NCBI GenBank assembly: GCA_910579395.1
Contig: CAJTUC010000020.1
Location: 1-64,000, forward strand
Reading direction: 5' to 3'
Length of the DNA: 64,000 nt
Origin: an uncultured Lachnospiraceae bacterium
GTDB lineage: Bacteria; Bacillota; Clostridia; Lachnospirales; Lachnospiraceae
Part shown: piece after piece, positions 26,462 to 34,816 of the stretch
Layout of the letters: each line of letters begins with the position of its first letter
Position numbering within the stretch: position 1 is the first letter of the stretch
Notes under the pieces: generated by a model
What the model saw: only the letters and a program-made list of their open reading frames with translations
What the model was told of the DNA's origin: nothing
The model's database searches: none
Translations under genes and position numbers: made by a program

Positions 26462-27442
26462 ATGATAAAAATAGAGGTGAACGAAGGAAAACTGCCCTGG
26501 GTCGTGGGCACAGGAGCAATTCTGTCAGGAATACTATTCGGTATCCTGATGACGGTCTATCCGAATGATTCCGGCATAGTAAGGTGTGTCAGTTATTTGG
26601 TGATCGGTTTGATCATCTGCATGGGCATCGGAATGTGTTTCAGCGGTCGCTATAGAAAAATGATGGTGGAGGACAGGACGCTCTGCTATACGAACCGTCT
26701 TGGAAAAAAGAAAACTTTTTCCCTGGACGAAATCGGTTATTGTAAGGCTGCGTTAGAGGATAAGAGCGGAAGAGACTATCTGAAAATCTATGACTTGCGC
26801 GGTGAAAAGTTATGTAAACTTGAATTCAGTATGAAAGACAGCGCACTCTTTTTACAATATCTGCTCGATAATCAAGTCAATGTGGAATGCTCTGAGAAAT
26901 CCGATGATTTTTTAAAAAGTATGATTCATACGGAAACGCTCTGTGCGGAAGAAATACCGGATAAGATCAATATATGTTATGAGAAGGCGAGAGAAATTGT
27001 ATGGGAATGGACACAGAGGCATAAGGAACTCCGCGCCGGATGGAAAATGGGAATTGCTGCCTATCTGGAAGAAGAACTGTCGGAAAAAAAGCAGTTGTGG
27101 GAGCAGAAGGGATGTGCGGAGACTTTGTTTTCAAAGAACGGAGAGGCACAAAAACTCTGTGAAAGTAAACTGCCGGAGGGTTGCCTGATCGTCATTGAGG
27201 GGTACTTGCAGAAAGATGACGGTTTTGTGTTCGATAAAAAGAACCGGGCCGTAATGTTTTATGTTCCGGTAGTTGGCGTTTCCAGGTCTATGCAGGCGGG
27301 AGAGGAGCAAAAAATCAGGCTGTTCGGAGAGGCGCTTTCTGAGCTGGCATGGCAGCTCGAGTGGTTGTCCAATATGCTGCCCAGGACCCGCTATCATACA
27401 GAGCAGATTTCCATAAATCATGAATTGATTGAAAGGTTATAG
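26462..27442 (+). CDS. Membrane protein with a PH-like region, unknown function
   Basis: This 326-residue protein has two membrane helices near the N-terminus (about 12-30 and 40-60). A segment with MMVEDRTLCYTNRLGKKKTF and LDEIGYCKAAL follows, resembling bacterial PH-like domains. The soluble remainder is helical, with a late VIEGYLQKDDGFVFDKKNR strand region. No family is recognised with confidence. ATG 26462 has weak GGAGG further upstream. It follows the protease gene and may be co-transcribed. A promoter-like site and tandem repeats follow. Confidence 0.55.
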   Translation: MIKIEVNEGKLPWVVGTGAILSGILFGILMTVYPNDSGIVRCVSYLVIGLIICMGIGMCFSGRYRKMMVEDRTLCYTNRLGKKKTFSLDEIGYCKAALEDKSGRDYLKIYDLRGEKLCKLEFSMKDSALFLQYLLDNQVNVECSEKSDDFLKSMIHTETLCAEEIPDKINICYEKAREIVWEWTQRHKELRAGWKMGIAAYLEEELSEKKQLWEQKGCAETLFSKNGEAQKLCESKLPEGCLIVIEGYLQKDDGFVFDKKNRAVMFYVPVVGVSRSMQAGEEQKIRLFGEALSELAWQLEWLSNMLPRTRYHTEQISINHELIERL

Positions 27443-27462
27443 TGTCCACCACCCCGAAAGTA

Positions 27463-27471
27463 TGGTACAAT
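27463..27471 (+). promoter_or_regulatory. Extended -10 promoter at the head of the tandem repeats
   Basis: TGGTACAAT is identical to the -10 element before the hemerythrin gene at 10477. Transcripts starting near 27478 would run straight into the first terminator-like hairpin. Confidence 0.45.
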
Positions 27472-27482
27472 GTAATGAACGC

Positions 27483-27771
27483 AAAGGAAAAACAAGCGGC
27501 TCCGAAGGAGACATTTGTTTTTCATGCGTGATTAACGAGCAAACGTCCGACGAAGGAGGACAGAGAGCGCAGAAAGCGCGAGTTTGCGAGAGACAGCCTG
27601 GAAAAGGAAAAACAAGCGGCTCCGAAGGAGACATTTGTTTTTCATGCGTGATTAACGAGCAAACGTCCGACGAAGGAGGACAGAGAGCGCAGAAAGCGCG
27701 AGTTTGCGAGAGACAGCCTGGAAAAGGAAAAACAAGCGGCTCCGAAGGAGACATTTGTTTTTCATGCGTGA
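27483..27771 (+). repeat. 120-base tandem repeat, 2.4 copies, each with a terminator-like hairpin
   Basis: Bases 27483-27771 repeat exactly with period 120. Each unit begins with AAAAACAAGCGGCTCC, a GAA loop, then GGAGACATTTGTTTTT, which folds into a terminator-like stem with a T run (near 27486-27521, 27606-27641 and 27726-27761). Since 120 is a multiple of three, the array is open in frames on both strands; those frames (plus 27429-27800, minus 27437-27754) are by-products with no Shine-Dalgarno site or normal composition. The array fills the 362-base gap 27443-27804. Confidence 0.92.
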
Positions 27772-27804
27772 GAATAGGGCTGCAAAAGAATGGGGGATAA
27801 GTTT

Positions 27805-28677
27805 ATGGCATTATTTCAAATCGGCAATGAAAAAATTACCATACAGATTGATAGTATGGGGGCGGAACTGAAATCGTTAAAAAGAGTCGATACCGGAACG
27901 GAATACATGTGGGAAGGAAATCCGGTTTTTTGGAAAAGGACTTCGCCGGTGCTTTTTCCACTCGTAGGCGGGTTAAAGAATGGAGAGTATCTTCATGATG
28001 GCCGCCGATATCCGATGGGGCAGCACGGTTTTGCCAGAGACAGACAGTTTCAACTAAAGAGCCAGACGAATCGGGAAATCTGGTTCGCTCTGGAGTCAAA
28101 TGAAGAAAGCCTGCAGGAGTATCCTTATGAATTTCTGCTGGAACTTGGATATGAATTACAGGAAAATATGGTAATCGTTAAGTGGAAAGTAACGAATCCG
28201 GCTTCCGGGGAACTGCATTTTTCTATTGGGGGACATCCTGCTTTCCGCTGTCCGATTCTGGAAGATACAAAACAGACTGATTATCGTATCCGGTTTGATA
28301 CGAAGGAGAAAGTGACATCGGGCATTATTCAAAATGGACTGATGAGCGATGAAAAAGAAGTTTATCCGCTGGAAAACGGGTACCTGCAGATTACAGAGCA
28401 TTTATTTGATCGGGACGCGCTTGTCATCGAAGAGGATCAGTCGAAAGAAGTTGCACTCGTAAAACCGGATGGCAGGGTCTATCTGACAGTCCGTTTTGAT
28501 GCGCCGCTTTTCGGTATCTGGTCGCCGCCGGGTAAAAATGCACCGTTCATCTGCATAGAACCGTGGTATGGCAGATGCGACGATATAGATTATACGGGAA
28601 CATGGGAAGAACGGAAATGGGGACAGCGTCTGGCTCCTGGAGAAAGTTTGGAGGCATCTTATCAGATTATTGTTTAA
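27805..28677 (+). CDS. Aldose 1-epimerase family protein (LacX-like)
   Basis: The 290-residue sugar mutarotase-like protein has the galactose-mutarotase beta-sandwich motifs: FPLVGGLKNGEYLHDGR, MGQHGFARDRQF with the first catalytic histidine, SIGGHPAFRCPI with the second, and FICIEPWYGRCDD with the catalytic glutamate. It interconverts alpha and beta anomers of free hexoses. ATG 27805 is preceded by GGGGGAT; the ATG at 27790 lacks a site. It lies right after the tandem terminator repeats, which could tune its expression. Confidence 0.88.
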   Translation: MALFQIGNEKITIQIDSMGAELKSLKRVDTGTEYMWEGNPVFWKRTSPVLFPLVGGLKNGEYLHDGRRYPMGQHGFARDRQFQLKSQTNREIWFALESNEESLQEYPYEFLLELGYELQENMVIVKWKVTNPASGELHFSIGGHPAFRCPILEDTKQTDYRIRFDTKEKVTSGIIQNGLMSDEKEVYPLENGYLQITEHLFDRDALVIEEDQSKEVALVKPDGRVYLTVRFDAPLFGIWSPPGKNAPFICIEPWYGRCDDIDYTGTWEERKWGQRLAPGESLEASYQIIV

Positions 28678-28696
28678 TATATGGAAAGAGAAAGGT

Positions 28697-29413
28697 ATGG
28701 TTATTAAAATGGAAATGGGACCAATCGTACAATGTGTGGGTCTTACCAAAACATATGGCGGAAAGATTGCACTGAACCAGATTTATCTGAATCTGGAACG
28801 GGGCAGGATCATCGGGCTGCTTGGCCCGAACGGCAGCGGTAAGACGACATTGATCAAAATCATGAACGGCCTGCTTCGGCCGACGGCAGGGGAAATCTTT
28901 ATCGGTGGAGACAGACCCGGTGTTGAGACGAAATACAGGATTTCTTATCTGCCGGAGCGGACGTATCTTCATGCAGGCATGAAGGTAATGGAAATGGTAC
29001 AGTATTTTCAGGATTTTTATCCTGATTTCAGAATTGAAAGAGCTTTTGATATGCTGCACAGGCTCCAAATTCCGCCGAACGAAAGACTGAAAAACCTTTC
29101 CAAGGGAACGAAGGAAAAAGTCCAGCTCATTCTCGTGATGAGCCGGGATGCTGATCTGTATGTGCTGGATGAACCGATTGCGGGCGTGGATCCGGCATCC
29201 AGGGATTATATTCTGCATACGATCGTCAGCAATTATAACCGAAATGCGTCCGTCCTGCTTTCGACCCATCTGATTTCCGATGTGGAGAGCATTCTGGATG
29301 AAGTGGTATTCATCAAATATGGCAACATTATCTTACAGGCGCCGGCAGAGCAGATCAGACGGCAGGAAGGCAAGTCGATAGACCGCTTCTTCAGGGAGGT
29401 ATTCGCATGTTAG
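28697..29413 (+). CDS. ABC transporter ATP-binding protein
   Basis: The roughly 238-residue ATPase has Walker A (LGPNGSGKTTLIK), a modified signature LSKGTKEKVQL in place of LSGGQ, Walker B (LYVLDEPIAGVDP) and the H-loop (LLSTHLIS). The start is uncertain among 28697, 28709 and 28715. It overlaps the permease gene by seven bases, so the two form an ABC-2 type exporter. The altered signature (SKGTKEK) is usual for the CcmA/YtrB-like group of Firmicutes. The substrate is unknown. Confidence 0.88.
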   Translation: MVIKMEMGPIVQCVGLTKTYGGKIALNQIYLNLERGRIIGLLGPNGSGKTTLIKIMNGLLRPTAGEIFIGGDRPGVETKYRISYLPERTYLHAGMKVMEMVQYFQDFYPDFRIERAFDMLHRLQIPPNERLKNLSKGTKEKVQLILVMSRDADLYVLDEPIAGVDPASRDYILHTIVSNYNRNASVLLSTHLISDVESILDEVVFIKYGNIILQAPAEQIRRQEGKSIDRFFREVFAC

Positions 29414-30210
29414 GAAAACTGATGAAATATGAGTGGAAAGCAACGTGGAAATTGTTGATTCCTCTGAACCTTTTTATTGTAGTCATGTCCATTCTGGCTT
29501 ATATCACCGTCCAGCTTGATTTTTTCGACTCTGATAACGACCTGGTCCTGATGACGGGAGCCGTTCTGCTTATGGCATATGTTCTCAGCATGTTCGTTAT
29601 TTCGGTCGTGACGGTGATTTACCTGATCTACCGGTTCTATACATCGGTCTATGGCGACGAAGGTTATCTGCTGCATACGCTTCCGGTTGATAAGCATCAT
29701 ATTATCATTGCGAAAGCGGTCGTCAGTGCATCGTGGATTATTTTGAATATTATTCTGATTTATCTTTCCATTTTATTTCTCTTTTCAACACAGGAAAGAC
29801 TTATCGAGACGATCACGGACGGTTTTCAGTTTTATGTTGAGACTGTGAACAGCTATAATAGAATAGGGGCGTTCGAGATCATTATGACGCTTGCTGCGTC
29901 GTTCTTTGCAATGCTTGCCAAAATTCTCAAAGTTACGGCCTGCATTTCGCTCGGACAGCTGGCCTCTAATCACAAAGTGCTGAGTTCTATTGGTTTTTAT
30001 TATGCCATTTACATCGTACAGAGAATTTTTACACTGTTCTATTATATGATACTGGCATTGATCAACGAGGCTTCGAATTATACTTATTATAGCAGTACAT
30101 CTTTTTTTGGTTCGTCATGGGAGTTTACGCTGCTGTCCAGTCTGATCTACTGCGTTATTTTCTATTTCCTGACATGGTATGTGATGGACCGGAAGCTGAA
30201 TCTGGACTGA
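29407..30210 (+). CDS. ABC transporter permease, ABC-2 type
   Basis: The 267-residue membrane protein shows about six hydrophobic segments, with the first near residues 15-35 and the last near 240-262. It begins inside the end of the ATPase gene, a sign of coupled translation. GDEGYLLHTLPVDKHHI is a cytoplasmic loop typical of this family in Lachnospiraceae. Partner of the ATPase; cargo unknown. Confidence 0.82.
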   Translation: MLGKLMKYEWKATWKLLIPLNLFIVVMSILAYITVQLDFFDSDNDLVLMTGAVLLMAYVLSMFVISVVTVIYLIYRFYTSVYGDEGYLLHTLPVDKHHIIIAKAVVSASWIILNIILIYLSILFLFSTQERLIETITDGFQFYVETVNSYNRIGAFEIIMTLAASFFAMLAKILKVTACISLGQLASNHKVLSSIGFYYAIYIVQRIFTLFYYMILALINEASNYTYYSSTSFFGSSWEFTLLSSLIYCVIFYFLTWYVMDRKLNLD

Positions 30211-30236
30211 TGGAAGAATGCGGCGGCCGTGCGGTG

Positions 30237-30265
30237 TTGACAGAATAAAAAAAGTGGAGCAAAAT
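30237..30265 (+). promoter_or_regulatory. Promoter of the CobW-GTPase genes
   Basis: TTGACA at 30237-30242 and CAAAAT at 30260-30265 are 17 bases apart, 41 bases before the start of the first GTPase gene. No Zur-like palindrome is evident. Confidence 0.7.
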
Positions 30266-30305
30266 AAGTTTTAGTGATTAAGTATGGAAAGGCAAGGCGG
30301 TAAAA

Positions 30306-31451
30306 ATGACAAAAATTGATATTGTATCCGGCTTTCTGGGAGCCGGTAAGACGACGCTGATCAAGAAACTGTTAAAAGAAGCTTTACAGAATACACAGGT
30401 CGTTCTGATTGAAAATGAATTTGGTGAAATCGGTATTGACGGCGGTTTTTTAAAAGAAGCGGGAATCGAGATCAAGGAGATGAATTCCGGCTGTATCTGT
30501 TGTTCGCTCGTAGGCGACTTTGCCGCTTCCTTAAAGGAAGTGTTGTCCACCTATTCGCCGGAGCGTGTTCTGATCGAGCCGTCGGGCGTCGGTAAACTTT
30601 CCGATGTCATGAAAGCCGTGCAGGGCGCCATGCAGAACGAGGAAGTGGTATTGAACAGTGCAGTCGTTGTCGTAGATGCCGGAAAATGCAAAATGTATAT
30701 GAAGAATTTCGGTGAGTTCTTTATCAATCAGATTGAATACGCAGGGACGATCATTCTCAGCCGGACAGGTAAAATGAGCGAGGAAAAAGTTTCGGCGTGT
30801 GTTGCTATGTTAAGAGAGCATAATGCAAAGGCAACAATCATCACGACGCCCTGGGATGAACTGGAAGGAAAGGACATTCTGGAGACCATCGAGGGCGCAA
30901 AAGATTTGGAAGCGGAATTGATGAAGGAAGTCATGGCACGGAAGGATGAACATCATCACCATCACAATCATCATGAGCACGGGCATGATGGTGATGAGCA
31001 CGGACAAGAGTGCTGCCACCACCATGAACATGACGGAGAAGAGCATGAGCACTGTCATCACCATGAACATGACGGAGAAGAGCATGAACATGAGTGCTGC
31101 CATCATCATGAGCATGACGGAGACGGGCACGGGCATGAGCACTGTCATCATGACCATGACGGCCATCATCATGCGGATGAGATATTTACGAGCTGGGGAA
31201 TCGAGACACCGCTGTCTTATACACAGAGCGAGATAGAGGAGCGTCTTCAGAAACTGGAGCGGGAAGAGGAATATGGTATTGTGCTTCGTGCAAAAGGCAT
31301 GGTGCCGTCGGGAGACGGTGCATGGATCTATTTCGATTATGTGCCGGAAGAATGCGATATCCGAAGCGGTAAGCCGGATGTGACCGGAAAAATCTGTGTC
31401 ATCGGTTCTAAACTGAACGAGGAAAAACTGGCGGCTCTATTTCATAAATAG
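30306..31451 (+). CDS. CobW/G3E family GTPase with a long His-rich metal-binding linker
   Basis: The 381-residue protein has Walker A (GFLGAGKTT, residues 9-17), the metal motif C63-x-C65-C66 in NSGCICCSLV and a switch with EPSGVGKL. These are the signature of COG0523 metallochaperones, which deliver Zn or Co to client enzymes using GTP. Between the GTPase and the C-terminal CobW domain (about 320-381) lies a histidine-rich segment of some 75 residues (about 215-290) made of repeats of HHHEHDGEEHEH type with paired cysteines. It should bind many metal ions. It is the first gene of a pair with the following GTPase. Confidence 0.9.
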   Translation: MTKIDIVSGFLGAGKTTLIKKLLKEALQNTQVVLIENEFGEIGIDGGFLKEAGIEIKEMNSGCICCSLVGDFAASLKEVLSTYSPERVLIEPSGVGKLSDVMKAVQGAMQNEEVVLNSAVVVVDAGKCKMYMKNFGEFFINQIEYAGTIILSRTGKMSEEKVSACVAMLREHNAKATIITTPWDELEGKDILETIEGAKDLEAELMKEVMARKDEHHHHHNHHEHGHDGDEHGQECCHHHEHDGEEHEHCHHHEHDGEEHEHECCHHHEHDGDGHGHEHCHHDHDGHHHADEIFTSWGIETPLSYTQSEIEERLQKLEREEEYGIVLRAKGMVPSGDGAWIYFDYVPEECDIRSGKPDVTGKICVIGSKLNEEKLAALFHK

Positions 31452-31489
31452 GAAGCGCGAAAGCGTAAGAAAGGGGTAGGAACGGTAAT

Positions 31490-32419
31490 ATGAAACCGGT
31501 ATATATTATCAACGGTTTTCTGGAAAGCGGTAAAACGGAGTTCATTAATTATACACTGGCACAGCCCTATTTTCAGGTTCGCGGAAAGACACTTCTGCTG
31601 TTATGTGAGGAAGGCGAAATAGAATATGACGAAAAACTGCTTGCGGAAAGCAGAACAATCTTAGAACTGATCGAGGAAGAGAGTGATTTCAATTCTGCGC
31701 ATCTGATCGAACTGGAAAAAAAGCATAAACCGGAACGTATCATCATCGAATATAACGGGATGTGGAATTATAAAAACATGAAACTCCCGTGGCATTGGAA
31801 AATAGAGCAGCAGGTCACGACGATAGATGCTTCTACTTTTCCGATGTATTTTACGAATATGAAATCGCTCCTTGCGGAAATGCTCCGGAAGTCGGAACTG
31901 ATTATCTTTAATCGCTGCGATGGTGTGGAAGATTTAAGCAGTTATAAAAGAAATGTCAAGGCAATCAATCCGAAGGCAGAACTGGTATTTGAGGATGCGA
32001 ACGGGGAGGTCAATGAGATCATGGAGGATGATTTGCCCTATGACCTGTCTTCGCCGATTCTGGAATTGGACAATGAAAGTTATGGCGTCTGGTATCTGGA
32101 TTCGCTGGATCATATTGGGCGGTATGAGGGAAAGACCGTGCAGTTTACGGCAATGGTACTCGTGCCGAAGAATTTTCCGAAGGGATACTTTGTGCCGGGC
32201 AGGATGGCAATGACATGCTGTGCCGAGGATATGGCGTTTCTCGGTTTTGCCTGTGAATATGACAAGACCGATAAGCTGACGGATAAGCAGTGGGTGAAGG
32301 TGACTGCAAAGGTAGCAAATGAATATTTTGCCGATTACGGCGGCGAAGGGCCGGTACTCCATGCGGTCAGCGTGGAGCAGGCAGAGAAACCCAAAGAAGA
32401 AATTATCAGTTTCTTTTAG
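31490..32419 (+). CDS. CobW-like GTPase fused to a DUF1980/TIGR03943-like C-terminal domain
   Basis: The 309-residue protein starts with a P-loop (NGFLESGKTEFINY) like that of G3E GTPases but lacks the CxCC metal motif. An Asn-Lys-Cys-Asp-like box is present as FNRCDGVED. The C-terminal 110 residues (YEGKTVQFTAMVLVPKNFP, GRMAMTCCAEDMAFLGFACE, WVKVTAKV) resemble the OB-like domain of DUF1980/YcgQ proteins, including the paired cysteines. YcgQ, a DUF318 permease and CobW often cluster; here the two soluble parts are one chain and no permease is visible. It follows the His-rich GTPase by 38 bases. Confidence 0.75.
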   Translation: MKPVYIINGFLESGKTEFINYTLAQPYFQVRGKTLLLLCEEGEIEYDEKLLAESRTILELIEEESDFNSAHLIELEKKHKPERIIIEYNGMWNYKNMKLPWHWKIEQQVTTIDASTFPMYFTNMKSLLAEMLRKSELIIFNRCDGVEDLSSYKRNVKAINPKAELVFEDANGEVNEIMEDDLPYDLSSPILELDNESYGVWYLDSLDHIGRYEGKTVQFTAMVLVPKNFPKGYFVPGRMAMTCCAEDMAFLGFACEYDKTDKLTDKQWVKVTAKVANEYFADYGGEGPVLHAVSVEQAEKPKEEIISFF

Positions 32420-32431
32420 AAGCGAGGAAGA

Positions 32432-33067
32432 ATGGAACACGGAAAAAGATTGAAAAGTTTGAGAGTAGTTATGATGGCCCTTACAATAGTTATTTGTGTA
32501 AGGGCTTTTTTAACGGCATCGGGCAGCAGGATGGCAGAAGCTGCGGAAATGGAAAAGGAAGCGGATTTACCTGAAATTACCTGGGAGGATTATCAAAGCG
32601 GCAGGGAGATGGAGCCCGTTATACTGCATTTTTCCTTTCGCGGCGGAACGGTTGTTGACTGGGAGGCACCCTATTATCCGGGTATTGTTGAAAAGACGGA
32701 ATATCGGGATATTACCGGAGACGGAAAGGCGGAAGCGCTTGTATACCTGTATTTTGCGAATACGGCGACGGAATATACATTGATTCATATTTTTGAGATA
32801 AAAAACGGGACTGTTCGTTGCATATCGCCGGAGACCGAACTGGTGGAACTGGACGGTTATGTGTGGGATATGCAGATTGTTGAATCTTATGCGGATGAGG
32901 AGAGGAATCCCGTTTTCAGGATGACGTCTTTTGCGAAGGAAAACGGCATGGCTTTTCCGAACGAAACACTGCTTGTCGTGTATGGGGAGAATGGATGGCA
33001 GATTCTCGGGCAGGTGTCGTGGGAGATAAGGCATGCAGTGTGGAAGATAAAAGAGTCATTGAAATAG
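32432..33067 (+). CDS. Membrane-anchored or secreted protein of unknown function
   Basis: The 211-residue protein has an N-terminal membrane helix or signal anchor (about 11-30). An exported part contains YRDITGDGKAEALVYLYF, an FG-GAP/VCBS-like or EF-loop-like calcium motif, and a beta-rich end. GCGAGGAAG precedes the ATG, 12 bases after the GTPase gene, so it may be the third gene of that operon. Function unknown. Confidence 0.6.
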   Translation: MEHGKRLKSLRVVMMALTIVICVRAFLTASGSRMAEAAEMEKEADLPEITWEDYQSGREMEPVILHFSFRGGTVVDWEAPYYPGIVEKTEYRDITGDGKAEALVYLYFANTATEYTLIHIFEIKNGTVRCISPETELVELDGYVWDMQIVESYADEERNPVFRMTSFAKENGMAFPNETLLVVYGENGWQILGQVSWEIRHAVWKIKESLK

Positions 33068-33203
33068 TATGTAACCTGCCCTTGCATGTAAAATATAAAG
33101 AAACAAAAGTAATATATACTTGACATTTAGACCTGCATATGATACTTTTTATAAGAAAAGCCAAAAGGCGGCAATGTAGAAGCACAGGAGGGAGGAGAAA
33201 TAC

Positions 33204-33419
33204 TTGGCGAGGAATATAGCGATTAAAGTGGCGCGGGCCGAAAAGGACATGACACAGAAGGCGCTCGCGGAAGCCGTCGGTGTGTCCAGACAGACGATTA
33301 ACGCCATCGAGCAGGGGGAGTATAATCCGACGATCAAACTGTGCCGTGCCATTTGTCGTGTTTTGGGGAAAAGTCTGGATGATTTATTCTGGAAAGAAGA
33401 GTGTGAAGAGAATTTCTAG
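33204..33419 (+). CDS. Small XRE-family transcriptional regulator
   Basis: The 71-residue protein is one helix-turn-helix domain (TQKALAEAVGVSRQTINAIE, residues 18-37), with YNPTIKLCRAICRVLGKSLDDLFW at the end, as in the YozG/PvuII C-type small regulators. The start is TTG 33204, with GGAGGAG nine bases upstream. Such regulators commonly sit before a DUF-type membrane protein and an ABC exporter, as here, and control them. TTGACA at 33120-33125 may be part of its promoter. Confidence 0.85.
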   Translation: MARNIAIKVARAEKDMTQKALAEAVGVSRQTINAIEQGEYNPTIKLCRAICRVLGKSLDDLFWKEECEENF

Positions 33420-33570
33420 GCCTGCAAAATGCGGCGTCTAACACCAGGGCACTGAAAGTGGCTTTTGGCGAACCATAGAACCCTGCTTGTGATTTGCCTA
33501 TTTTGCACAACTGCTATCTTGAAATCATACGTTTCACAATTACCGAAAGTTGGAAAGGAGAATTATAAAA

Positions 33571-34056
33571 ATGAAAAGGCGAAAGAACAGGCTGGATGAA
33601 ATGCAGGAGCAAAAATTATTGCAGATAGAACATAACGGCTGTTGGTTGGCTTTTTGGGGGCTTCTGATCGTGCTTTTTGTGCAGGTTTTCCTGTATGGGA
33701 GAGATTTTGAACGCATTATGGGAGAATGGGTTGTTTTTATGTGCCTTGCCATCTATATTGTCGTCAGTTGTTTAAAGAACGGCATCTGGGACAGAAGACA
33801 TGCTCCCGTCCCGGCTGTGAATCTGAAGTCCAGTCTGCTTGCGGGTGGAGTAAGCGGCCTCATCTTTGGTGTCGTAAAATATCACGAATATCAAGTGATA
33901 TTAGGCGCAGCCGCCTCGGGCGTTTTTATTGCCATATTTGTTTTTGCATCGTGCTTTGCGGGATTATCCGTTTTATCTTATTTTTACAGAGAGCGGGCAT
34001 ATCGGCTGGAGAATGCGGAAGAGGAAGGGAAAGAAGATGGAGAAGAACAGGATTAA
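33571..34056 (+). CDS. Four-helix membrane protein (DUF6773-like)
   Basis: The 161-residue protein begins with KRRKNRLDEMQEQKLLQIEHNG, then four membrane segments (roughly 26-45, 55-75, 88-105 and 110-135), and ends in an acidic tail. AAAGGAG precedes ATG 33571. It overlaps the ABC ATPase gene by 20 bases. The family label is from memory. It is likely regulated together with the exporter by the small XRE protein just upstream. Confidence 0.65.
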   Translation: MKRRKNRLDEMQEQKLLQIEHNGCWLAFWGLLIVLFVQVFLYGRDFERIMGEWVVFMCLAIYIVVSCLKNGIWDRRHAPVPAVNLKSSLLAGGVSGLIFGVVKYHEYQVILGAAASGVFIAIFVFASCFAGLSVLSYFYRERAYRLENAEEEGKEDGEEQD

Positions 34057-34816
34057 GGCGGACTGCCTTGTAAAGACATTTACCAGAAATGAGAAGAAAA
34101 ATAAAAAGGTCGATATCAATGCAGTTGATGGGATATCACTATCTATAGGGGAAGGAGAAATAGTCGGGATTCTCGGGCCGAATGGCGCAGGCAAGACGAC
34201 ACTTCTTCGGATGATGTCCAAGCTGATGCGGCCGACGAGCGGTATGGTCAGCATTCAGATTGGTGAAAAAGAGATAACAGACGATATTGAAGTGAAAAGA
34301 CATATCGGCTATCTGTCCAACAATACGAAGCTTTACGGAAGGCTTTCTTCCAGGGAACTGCTCCGGATGCTCGGTGTGCTTTATGGGATGTCTAAAGAGG
34401 ATACAGAAAAAAAGATTGAGGAGATTTGTGAAATTCTTTCCATGGGGAGTTTTATCGACAATCGAATCGAGAAACTGTCCACCGGACAGACACAGCGTGC
34501 ATCCATTGCAAGATGCCTTGTGCACGACCCACAGGTCTATATTTTTGATGAGCCGACACTTGGACTGGATATTTTGAGCAGCGCCGCAATCATTGATTTT
34601 ATGAAAAAGGAACGCGGGCGGGGAAAGACCATTTTGTACTCAACCCATTATATGGAAGAGGCGGAATATTTATGTGACCGGATTTTGATGATTCACCGGG
34701 GAAAGATCATAAGCGAAGGTGCGCCTGAAGGTCTGAAAACGCAGACCGGAAAAGGAAATCTGCGGGATGTTTTTGCGGAACTGATCGAAAAGGAGGGCAT
34801 AGCGGATGAGCGCTAA
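34037..34816 (+). CDS. ABC transporter ATP-binding protein (NatA-like)
   Basis: The roughly 259-residue ATPase has Walker A (LGPNGAGKTTLLRM), signature LSTGQTQRASIAR, Walker B (VYIFDEPTLGLD) and H-loop YSTHYMEE. ATG 34037 follows GAGGAAGGGAAAG. The gene overlaps both neighbours (20 bases upstream, 11 bases downstream). It pairs with the permease-protease fusion, giving a NatAB-type exporter, which in Bacillus extrudes sodium; the substrate here is not shown. Confidence 0.9.
   Translation: MEKNRIKADCLVKTFTRNEKKNKKVDINAVDGISLSIGEGEIVGILGPNGAGKTTLLRMMSKLMRPTSGMVSIQIGEKEITDDIEVKRHIGYLSNNTKLYGRLSSRELLRMLGVLYGMSKEDTEKKIEEICEILSMGSFIDNRIEKLSTGQTQRASIARCLVHDPQVYIFDEPTLGLDILSSAAIIDFMKKERGRGKTILYSTHYMEEAEYLCDRILMIHRGKIISEGAPEGLKTQTGKGNLRDVFAELIEKEGIADER

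Noticed and set aside
27483..27771. CRISPR array
   Set aside because: Units are exact 120-base tandem copies with no unique spacers, and no cas genes are present in the window.
27429..27800. Open frame with 40-residue repeats, and its mirror frame on the minus strand
   Set aside because: The 120-base repeat keeps frames open on both strands; there is no ribosome-binding site, and each unit carries a terminator-like hairpin.
30810..31172. Met-rich minus-strand frame
   Set aside because: It is the complement of the His-rich repeats in the CobW-like gene.
32432..33067. Possible calcium-binding EF-hand protein
   Set aside because: DITGDGKAEALVYL fits FG-GAP-type loops as well as an EF-loop, and only one such motif is present, so no specific function is claimed.
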